DNA from: Eurosta solidaginis
Lineage: Eukaryota > Arthropoda > Insecta > Diptera > Tephritidae
Assembly: GCF_040869045.1 (NCBI RefSeq)
Contig: NC_090319.1
Span: 302,796,998 to 302,860,997 of the forward strand
DNA length: 64,000 nucleotides
Direction: 5' to 3'
Positions 55,980 to 64,000 of this stretch are shown here, one piece after another. Position 1 is the stretch's first letter, and each line of letters begins with the position of its first letter. Both the position numbers and the translations under genes were made by a program. Below the pieces are notes generated by a model. The model saw only the letters and a program-made list of their open reading frames with translations, was not told where the DNA came from and ran no database searches.

Positions 55980-56430
55980 ATAAGCTTTTTCCGTCTGACT
56001 CTGCCTTCCCCCCCGTCTTCACTTTTTCCTAATCCTTTTATTCACTCCTCCCTTCGTCTTTTTCGCTTCATTTATCTCCATCTTCGTCTCATTCTATCTC
56101 TTTCTCAATCTCCTTCTCCTTCTCTCTTTTCTCTTCTCTAAATTTCTTCTCATTCTTCTGCATCACTTATTGCCTGTCCCAAAGGGTGGTATGTATTTTA
56201 TTCCAGTTCCAGTCCCAGTCCCACTCCGAGTCTCAGTCCCAGTCCCACTCCGAGTCTCAGTCCCAGTCCTACTCCTAATCTCAGTCCCAGTCCGTCTCTG
56301 GATAATATATTACTCTGTACTAAAGCACTCATCAACAGCTTTCATTTGATATCCATATTGTATAAACACTGTCTAGGCATTCACTGACCCACGTTTTGGC
56401 CTATATCTCGAAACCCTAGTCACCCAGGGG
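55980..56430. repeat. Polypyrimidine tract, 24-bp tandem repeat and H1 minisatellite scrap
   Basis: A C/T-rich tract covers 55,980-56,165. From about 56,203 to 56,300 the word CAGTCCCAGTCCCACTCCGA, plus GTCT, repeats about four times. From 56,325 to 56,415 TTTCATTTGATATCCATATT and GGCCTATATCTCGAAACC represent one eroded 130-bp H1 unit far from any H1 element. Confidence 0.75.
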
Positions 56431-56945
56431 TATGAAAATTACCCTCTACAAAACTAAAAAAAATGTCATAGTACCTCTAAATCGCGGGCCCCCCTCAGGA
56501 TCCATAGTGTTTAAGTCAATTTTAAGCTCTTCTTCCTGGAATTGTTCCACTTTGCGGTCTTTTTGGGTAACGTGTGCATCCTCTCTGGGTCGTTGGGTAG
56601 AAAACAGAACAAGCACAATGCTTCGTATGTTGGTCTCGTTTATGAGCTGGTTTCTACTTTTTTGTATCCTTGCAGAGAACATGACAGAGTCGAACTTGGA
56701 TGCGTTTCATGTTAATGTTTTGCGTGACCCTTTTGGTATCTGCTTTTGACTCTTTGAGAATAAGGTTATACCGGCAGTCGAGTATCCAAAGCCGTCGATA
56801 TGTTGAGGTGGTACCAGTGTTGAGTACGTCAGATCGAGCCTGGCTGCCATCACAAGAACTAACTTTCTCCGGGTGTTAGCCTGCTGTATTCCTCATTCAA
56901 TGGATCTTGTGTTAAAGTCTCCCGCTACAATATGTTATACCTCTT

Positions 56946-57728
56946 AGATCATTTTCATAATAGTTAGAGTTAAAATTATAGTTGAAGTTTGAGCTAGTGT
57001 TAGAGGTAAAGGTGAGGCTGGAGGTAAAATGACAAAGAGAGGAAAGTAGTGAGTGGGATACGAAAGCGAGATAAAAGAAGGCGGAGAGTCAGAGAAGGAA
57101 GAAAAGAAAAAAAAAAATGGGAGAGGCGCGAGCCCGTATTGGATACGCTGACTGTGCTTGAAACTGTTTCGGTTTCGTTATTGCTTAAATCGAAATAATG
57201 GCTATTGTTTGAGCTTTGGTTTTCAAATAATAAATGACTGGGGGTTTCGGTTGCAGTTTAATTTCTTGCCATTGTTATTATTAATTGGCATCTACATGTA
57301 CACTTTCCCATTATTTCAACAATGCACCAGAAGTCATAAACACATAGCACATGAAATTCTGAAAATTTCGACGATTCATTTCTCTCGAAGCAACTAACCA
57401 AATAAACGTTGAAATTAATTTTCATAATGCTCCGTAATTCAATAATAAAGACCAAAATCGTGTTAGTAATTTGAAGGTATTCGTTTGAATTATAAACATT
57501 GTGGTGAATTAGAGGATAGGGAGAGAGAGGGAGTGCGAGAGTGAAACATAACAAACCAAACACCAAATTTTTCAATATGTGCAGATTAATATTGCATGTA
57601 GAGCAGTAATGTTCCGGGAGTAGAAATCCAGTCTGCCATTAATTTGCCATACAAAGGTTCTTCACACAAATTATTACTTACCTTGGGCTTCCAAAGAATA
57701 AGATAAAGTTGTTGACATATTTATTCAT
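56946..57728. other. Purine-rich tract (56,985-57,130), then unique sequence
   Basis: A G/A-rich tract mirrors the C/T-rich tract 0.9 kb upstream. Beyond it nothing is recognised. The minus frame at 57,258-57,575 has no family signature. Confidence 0.45.
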
Positions 57729-60700
57729 TTATTATACTCAGTTGAGCATAGCTCATAGAGTATATTAACTTTGATTGGATAACGGTTCGTTGTACAGGTA
57801 TAAAGGAATCGAGATAGATATAGACTTCCATATATCAAAATCATCAGTATCGAAAAAAAATTTGATTAAGCCATGTCCGTCCGTCCGTCCGTCCGTCTGT
57901 CCGTTAACACGATAACTTGAGTAAATTTTGAGATATCTTAACGAAATTTGGCATGTAGATTCCTGGGCGCTCATCTCAGATCGCTATTTAAAATGAACGA
58001 TATCGGACTATAACCACGCCCACTTTTTCGATATCGAAAATTTCGAAAAATCGAAAAATTGCGATAATTCATTACCAAAAAGGGATTAAGCGATGAAACT
58101 TTGTAGGTGCGTTGAACTTATTACGCAGAATAGAAGGTAAGTAAAATTTTGGACAATGGGCGTGGCACCGCCCACTTTTAAAAGAAGGTAATTTAGAAGT
58201 TTTGCAAGCTGTAATTTGGCAGTCGTTGAAGATATCATGATGAAATTTGGCAGGAACGTTACTCCTATTACTATATTTGTGCTTAATAAAAATTAGCAAA
58301 ATCGGAGAACGACCACGCCCACTTTTAAAAAAAATTTTTTTTTAAAGTGATATTTTTACAAAAAATGTAATATCTTTACAGTATATAAGTAAATTATGTC
58401 AACATTCAACTCCAGTAATGACATGGTGCAACAAAATACAAAAATAAAAGAAAATTTCAAAATGGGCGTGGCTCCGCCGTTTTTCATTTGATTTGTCTAG
58501 GATACATTTAATGCCATAAGTCGAACAAAAATTTACCAATCCTTGTGAAATTTGGTAGCCGCTTAGATTCTAGGACGATAACTGTTTCCTGTGAAAAAGG
58601 GGCGAAATCGGTTGAAGCCACGCCCAGTTTTTATACACAGTCGACCGTCTGTCCTTCCGCTCGGCCGTTAACACGATAACTTGAGCAAAAATCGATATAT
58701 CTTTACTAAACTCAGTTCACATAATTATCTGAACTCACTTTCTATTAGTATAAAAAATGGCCGAAATCTGGCTATGACCACGCCCACTTTTTCGATATCG
58801 AAAATTACGAAAAATGAAAAAAGTGCCATAATTCTATACCAAATACGAAAAAAGGGTTGAAACATGGTAATTGGATTGGTTTATTGACGCAAAATATAAC
58901 TCTAGAAAAAAAACTTTGTAAAATAGGTGTGACACCTACCATATTAAGTAAAAGAAAATGAAAAAGTTCTGCAGGGCGAAATCAAAAGCCCTTGGAATCA
59001 TGGCAGGAATACTTTTCGTGGTATTACATATATAAATAAATTAGCGGTACCCGAAAGATGATGTTCTGGGTCACCCTGGTCCACATTTTGGTCGATATCT
59101 CGAAAACGCCTTAACATATACAACTACCACCACTCCCTTTTAAAATTCTTATTAATACCTTTAATTTGACACCCATATTGTAAAAACACATTATAGGGTC
59201 ACCCCTGGTCCACCTTTATGGCGATATATCGAAAAGGCGTCCACCTATAGAATTAAGGCCCACTCTATTTTAAAATACTCGTTAACGCCTTTCATTTGAT
59301 ACACATATCTTAAAAAAATTCTAAAGTCACCCCTGGTCCACCTTTATGGCGATATCTCGAAAAGGCGTCCACCCATAGAACTAAGGCGCACTCCCTTTTA
59401 AAATACTCATTATAACCTTTCGTTTGATACCCATATTGTACAAACACATTATAGAGTCAACCCTGGTCCACCTTTATAACGATATCCCGAAAAGGCGTCC
59501 AACTATAGAATTAAGGCCCACTCTATTTTAAAATACTCGTTAACGCCTTTCATTTGATACACATATCTTAAAAAAATTCTAAAGTCACCCCTGGTCCACC
59601 TTTATGGCGATATCTCGAAAAGGCGTCCACCCATAGAACTAAGGCCCACTCCCTTTTAAAATACTCATTAACACCTTTCATTTGATACCCATATCGTACA
59701 AACAAATTCTAGAGTCATACCTGGTCCACCTTTATGGCGATATCTCGAAAAGGCGTCCACCCATAGAACTAAGGCCCACCCACATTTAAAATACTCATTA
59801 ACACCTTTCATTTGATACCCATATCGTACAAATTAATTCTAGAGTCTCCCCTGGTCCACCTTTATGGCGATATCTCGCAAAGGCGTCCACCTATAGAACT
59901 CAGGCCCACTCCCTTTTAAAATAGTAATCAACACCTTTCGTTTGATACCCATATCGTACAAACTAATTCTAGAGTCATCCCTCGTCCACCTTTATGGCGA
60001 TATGTCGAAAAGGCGTCTACCTATAGAACTAAGGCCCACTGCCTTTTAAAATACACATAAACACCTTTCATTTGATACCCATATCGTACAAATAAATTCC
60101 AGAGTCACCCCTGGTCCACCTTTATGGCGATATGTCGAAAAGGCGTCCACCTATAGAACTAAGGCCCACTCCCTTTTAAAATACTCATTAACACCTTTCA
60201 CTTGATGCCCATATCGTACAAATAAATTCCAGAGTCACCCCTGGTCCACCTTTATGGCGATATGTCGAAAAGGCGTCCACCTATAGAACTAAGGCCCACT
60301 CCCTTTTAAAATACACATAAACACCTTTCATTTGATACCCATATCGTACACATAAATTCCAGAGTCACCCCTGGTCCACCTTTATGGCGATATGTCGAAA
60401 AGGCGTCCATCTATAGAACTAAGGCCCACTGCCTTTTAAAATACACATAAACACCTTTCATTTGATACCCATATCGTACAAACAAATTCTAGAGTCAGCC
60501 CTGGTCCACCTTTATGGCGATATGTCGAAAAGGCGTCCACCTATAGAACTGAGGCCCACTCTCTTTTAAAATACACATTAACACCTTTCATTTGATACCC
60601 ATATCGTACAAATAAATTCCAGAGTCACCCCTGGTCCACCTTTATGGCGATATGTCGAAAAGGCGTCCACCTATAGAACTGAGGCCCACTCTCTTTTAAA

Positions 60701-61126
60701 ATACACATTAACACCTTTCATTTGATACCCATATCGTACAAATAAATTCCAGAGTCACCCCTGGTCCACCTTTATGGCGATATGTCGAAAAGGCGTCCAC
60801 CTATAGAACTAAGGCCCACTCCCTTTTAAAATACACATAAACACCTTTCATTTGATACCCATATCGTACAAACAAATTCTAGAGTCAGCCCTGGTCCACC
60901 TTTATGGCGATATCTCGGAAAGGTGTCCACCTATAGAACTATGGCCCACACCCTCTTAAGATACTCTTTAATACCTGCCATTTGATACGCATGTCATACA
61001 AACACATTCCAGGGTTACCCGAGGTTCATTTTCCTACATGGTGATTTTCCCTTATTTTGTCTCCATAGCTCTTAACTGAGTATGTAATGTTCGGTTACGC
61101 CCGAACTTAGCCTTCCTTACTTGTTT
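57729..61126 (-). mobile_element. H1 element, full length, minus orientation, expanded minisatellite
   Basis: Opens ATTATACTCAGTTGAGCATA. It has (CCGT)5 near 57,876, ATAACCACGCCCACTTTTTC, GGGCGTGGCACCGCCC, GGGCGTGGCTCCGCCG and a second ACCACGCCCACTTTTTCGAT, then about 15 minisatellite units. It closes CTTAACTGAGTATGTAATG, hairpin GTTCGG-TTACGC-CCGAAC and CCTTCCTTACTTGTTT. It is the same length class as the 34.8-kb copy but inverted, 20 kb away. Confidence 0.9.
59090..61010. repeat. 130-bp minisatellite array, about 15 units
   Basis: Complementary orientation to the 34.9-kb array. Unit words: CTGGTCCACCTTTATGGCGA, AAAAGGCGTCCACCTATAGA, CCTTTCATTTGATACCCATA. The pair of units with CATATCTTAAAAAAATTC recurs 260 bp apart (about 59,305 and 59,565), and later units with GATATGTCG (instead of GATATCTCG) form a homogenised block from about 60,000 to 60,790. 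Confidence 0.95.
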
Positions 61127-61562
61127 TTATTTTGTTTATTTTTATAATGCATTTTTGTATTAAGCAAGGGTTTTAAGCCTCTACTGACCTGCTATTCAAA
61201 GTTTTTTCTTTAAGTGTGTGCATACAATAATTTGCTGCACTTATGCATACGCAAGTACTCATTAAATAAAGCTAAATACATACTTGAGTTTTTGTTGTAA
61301 TTCCTGAACGAATGCAGATATTTATGCAGTTAGTTTGGTTGAGTGCTCGTAAGTAAATGAAGAAGTGGTGGAATTAAGCTGCGCTACAAAATAATCGTGC
61401 TGCTTATATTATTTTGTTATATTGCATAAGAAATAAAAAACTTTCAACTTCAAACTTTTCATAGCAAGAGCTTTTTATTCCTAAGAGTACTTCATTTAAA
61501 TGAGAAGTATATTCAGTTGATTATTGTGGTGAATTCAACATTCTTTAAAATATTTCATTTTT
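61127..61562. other. AT-rich spacer, no gene
   Basis: Nothing recognised between the H1 end and the SINE target duplication. Confidence 0.4.
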
Positions 61563-61958
61563 AACATAAAAAGAAAGAAAAAAATAAAAATAAATGTAAG
61601 GCGCGATAACCTCCGAAGAGATCTAAGGCCGAGCTTCTCTTCCAATTTGCGTCGTGCTCCTCTTGATTTTCCCTACAAATTGGCCGGAGGGGACCTATAT
61701 GTTTTATGCCGACTCCGAACGGCATCTGCAAGGCAGATGAGTTTTCACTGAGAGCTTTTCATGGCAGAAATACACCCGGAGCGCTTGCCAAACACTGCCG
61801 AGGGGCGACCCCGCTTAGAAAAATTTTCTTCTAATTGAAAAACCTTATTTCTAAAATTTTGATGTTGCTTTGCCCGGGAGTTGAACCCAGGGCATACGGT
61901 GTGATAGGCGGAGAACGCTACCATCACACCACGGTGGCCGCCATAACATAAAAAGAAA
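61563..61958 (-). repeat. S1 SINE, complete, with 14-bp target duplication
   Basis: AACATAAAAAGAAA occurs at 61,563-61,576 and 61,945-61,958 and brackets the element. On minus: GGCGGCCACCGTGGTGTGAT, GGTAGCGTTCTCCGCCTATC, GGGTTCAACTCCCGGGCAAA (B-box), AGCGGGGTCGCCCCTCGGCA, GATGCCGTTCGGAGTCGGCA, GGTTATCGCGCCTTACATTT and a T-rich tail. This is the best copy of the family here and the youngest by its clear duplication. Confidence 0.95.
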
Positions 61959-61989
61959 AGCTTTCATTAAATTTTTTCATACGTAAAAA

Positions 61990-62460
61990 CATATATGTTA
62001 CTAAGAAACAAAATTTTGAAATATTATACTTGTTACTCGGACGCCGTTGATCACGTGAGAAATGCTGTTCACGGCTATAAACAAATTTGTATTTACTCTG
62101 ACAGCCAGGCTGCACTAAAAGCGCTTGGATCGGTCACATGTAAGTCCAGGATAGTAGAGAGGTGCCGCATATCTCTTAACCAGATCGCTGAGCAAACTTC
62201 CCTCTATCTGGTATGGGTGCCTGGACACTCGGATATACCGGGAAATGAGATGGCTGACGAACTTACAGTAGGGGGCACATCCGTTCTGCTTTCGTCGTTC
62301 TGGAAGGGATGGAGTATGCCGCTCGCTCCCTGCAAGCTCACGTTGAAAGGGATTTTCCTTAGGAAGCGGGTGTGAGATGGAAACATCTCGAATCTTCCTA
62401 CCACACTAAGCTCGTGTGGCCTAAATGGGACGCGATAAGCACAAGAAGTCCCTTTCTTCT
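61990..62460 (+). pseudogene. Non-LTR retrotransposon RNase H fragment
   Basis: The + frame 61,995-62,375 gives KQICIYSDSQAALKALGSVT, with catalytic Asp in YSDSQAA, then LYLVWVPGHSDIPGNEMADE, with the conserved His and last Asp. It is a clean type I RNase H C-terminal half. After a frameshift near 62,365 comes VRWKHLESSYHTKLVWPKWD, the usual link toward the C-terminal zinc part, which is absent. The first catalytic residue region and the RT are missing on the left, where AT-rich sequence adjoins. The frame's own ATG is not a real start. Confidence 0.8.
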
Positions 62461-62924
62461 TAGAAGGGGGGACATATTGTGAGGGCGACTTATGAAATCG
62501 TAAAATTCCACTGTAAAACTTAGTACCATTCTATGCTTTTGAAGGGTAACTTACTAACGGTACCACATTATTTGTGACGTCTGTCAACTTGACAGTGGAG
62601 AGATGTCAAACCACCTGCACGAGAAAGAGCAACTTCGAAGAACGTCGAGAGTCTTTCAAGTTGGCGTGGAAGCAGATCAGTTGGAGTAGAAAATAAAATA
62701 CGCTTGAAAATAATTTTGCTGGTTAAGAGTAATTACAAAGTGAATTTGCAAAGTTATGCAAGTGATTGATGTTTAACAAAAAAAAAAAAAAAAAAAAAAA
62801 AATAAGGAGCTTTATTGAAGTTTGCGCAGTTAAGAGTGATTTGATGACCAAGATAAAAATTAATTGCCGAATTTGGAGCTAAAGGAATATTTTTTTCCTG
62901 CAATCAGCAAAAGTATTGTAACAT
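62461..62924. other. Spacer with a 23-base A-run, possible leader of the Nop58 fragment
   Basis: No gene. CTGTCAACTTGACAG at about 62,581-62,595 is a near-perfect palindrome. An uninterrupted A-run lies at about 62,780-62,802. The sequence after it (62,803-62,924) may be the duplicated 5' leader of the NOP58 fragment. Confidence 0.4.
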
Positions 62925-63225
62925 TTTGTTGGTTTTGTACGAAACGCCGGCGGCTTACACGGTTGGATGAAAAGAAACTAGCAGAAGTAGATAACCTCTA
63001 TCTGGAATTTCAAACACTGGAAAAGGCGAATAAACTATTAAAATTGAACCATTTTGAGAAATTCTGTGACACTACGGAAGCACTAGCCGCAGCAATTGCT
63101 GCAGTGGAAGGAAAAAGGTCGAAGCCTCAAAAAAAAAAAAATACATTAAAATTTTTGTTTGCCAAAGAAGTACAGTTCTGTTTGCAGAGGCAAAGTTTGG
63201 TAATGCTATAAAAGATAATTGAGCC
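62925..63225 (+). pseudogene. nop5: NOP58/Nop5 N-terminal fragment, frameshifted
   Basis: NOP58 (Nop5 in flies) is a core protein of box C/D snoRNPs, which guide rRNA 2'-O-methylation in the nucleolus. In + frames: LLVLYETPAAYT, a lost stretch, LDEKKLAEVDNLYLEFQTLE, KANKLLKLNHFEKFCDTTEA, LAAAIAAVEGKRSKP, an A-run that distorts the next Lys-rich part, FAKEVQ, a further shift, and FAEAKFGNAIKDN. This is collinear with about residues 1-125 of the family's roughly 500. At least three frame breaks, a stop and loss of the start make it non-functional. Everything past about residue 125 is absent. A whole real exon with errors is less likely given the deletions. Confidence 0.8.
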
Positions 63226-64000
63226 ATGTTAATAAGGTGTTCCACGCCATAGATTACGAACCGTGTTCCAAACATATACATAAATTTTAGAAATTCATTA
63301 CAATTTTTAATCATATTAATAAATAATTTTTATAATTTTCTCTAACAAAAGTTTAAACAAAATAGCACGCAGGTAATGCTTAATCCAAATTACAATACTT
63401 TGTTTGAAAATATAAAATATGTAATTTTTGCTAAGCATTAGAATGAAGATTAAGCGGAACAAATTTAAAATTTATAAACAATTTTGTAGAGACTCATATT
63501 TATATAAATTTTTTCAAATTGTAATGGTATTTTAATAATTTTTCTTAATCTGATAAATTTTTTTTTTTTTTATTTTAGAAAAAGAACAATACAAAGCTAA
63601 ATTTAGTTTATGAAAAATCCAATTTATTTCATAAGTATGTAAAAGACGGAACAAATATTTTATTCGCAATTTCGCTATAAATGTAGCATAAACCATAAAA
63701 GCTTTTTAGATACTGTTACCTCTTTCGTGTTAACAAATATCCAATGATTCCCTCTTATATATAAATTTCACTACGCCACTGGCGGGCGTAAAACCAAAAC
63801 GGTATTCAGAGTAACATTGAATTGGAATAGCGTAAATTAGTATTTGCAAATGTACATCGTAAGAGTGGGTTAGAGAACTTGTTTCAGTGAGAAAAACAAA
63901 ATAAAAAGAGAATGTAATATTTAATTTCAAAAGCTTAAGATGAGATATACAATCTCTTCGTCTACGACCATCTCACCAGGCACCTGATGACATCAATCGA
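63226..64000. other. AT-rich sequence, no gene
   Basis: A poly-T tract ending in TATTTTAG near 63,560-63,579 resembles a splice acceptor, but no coding sequence follows it. Nothing else is recognised up to the window edge. Confidence 0.4.

Larger units (their letters stand above)
54183..56945 (-). pseudogene. R1-like non-LTR retrotransposon ORF2, heavily broken
   Basis: Minus-strand order: endonuclease block AGDFNTRSIE near 56,930, with LDLTYSTLVPPQHIDGFGYS after it; RT start GHDGMPMKATRLAAYNCPEL (the 'PG.DGIP' block) near 55,650 and TLIFIPKGKK near 55,530; the 'W..DH.L....EK' region KKWMADHAHQVESEQRRL near 54,960; and the C-terminal zinc part CLYCCNMDDVRHIFYEWEHC at about 54,400, where the expected last Cys is Trp. 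Frames change often, the catalytic YADD box was not found, and the RT is cut by a hairpin element and simple repeats. It is dead. R1/TRAS-type membership is inferred from the EN and C-terminal blocks. Confidence 0.75.

Noticed and set aside
62580..62700. 5' LTR of a retrotransposon before the NOP58 fragment
   Set aside because: An AATAAA and promoter-like words exist, but no matching second copy, TG/CA ends or primer-binding site could be found.
63540..63580. Splice acceptor for a further NOP58 exon
   Set aside because: The T-tract and TTTTAG fit an acceptor, but the following sequence has no NOP58-like frame.

Overview
The window reads as non-coding DNA from a fly genome, most likely a higher dipteran and probably a tephritid fruit fly. 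It is AT-rich and spliceosomal-style, and it carries Tc1 and hAT relics, several non-LTR retrotransposon relics and fly-type tRNA-derived SINEs. I infer the family placement from familiar repeat families and cannot test it here. I found no intact host protein-coding gene. The only trace of a host protein is a broken fragment of the snoRNP protein NOP58/Nop5 near 63 kb. A stretch near 6.4-7.2 kb looks like an untranslated first exon ending in a good splice donor, so most of the window may be one large intron or an intergenic region to its right.

Most of the window is layered mobile DNA. The largest part is two related families of non-coding elements, called H1 and H2 here. Both begin with an A-run and the motif CAAGTAAGGAMGG, then a small hairpin, then one arm of a subterminal inverted repeat. 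Both end with the other arm fused to GTATAAAA. This matches the layout of DINE-1/HINE (non-autonomous Helentron) elements. H1 copies lie at 3.7, 9.1, 12.1, 17.5, 20.6-22.4 (decayed), 33.4, 34.8, 51.4 and 57.7 kb. H2 copies lie at 8.9, 14.6, 24.0 and 27.6 kb. Two H1 copies carry about 15 units each of a 130-bp minisatellite. One H1 copy sits inside an H2 copy. For H1 and H2, '+' means the hairpin end is on the left.

DNA transposons with visible inverted ends are: a TIR element (2.8 kb), a TIR element with repeated GGAATAACGGTATA motifs (4.8 kb), a TIR element with an internal tRNA-like module (7.5 kb), a Harbinger-like element with TAA duplications (18.7 kb), a fold-back element (21.4 kb), a Tc1 element with two nested retroposons (25.0-27.4 kb), a Tc1-type non-autonomous element (39.0 kb), a 3.5-kb element with a decayed transposase-like gene and subterminal repeats (40.5-44.0 kb), and a hAT-type element (48.8 kb). 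Inside the 40.5-kb element two solo LTRs lie head to head, each flanked by ATAT.

Retroposons include a tRNA-derived SINE (S1, about nine copies, one with a 14-bp target duplication at 61.6-62.0 kb), a second tRNA-derived SINE (S2), a CAA-tailed retroposon (R3), and broken non-LTR retrotransposons at 16.9, 20.1, 23, 29.5-30.2, 31.8, 54.2-56.9 and 62 kb. No gene set works together as a pathway. The interest lies in the element architectures and in their order of nesting.
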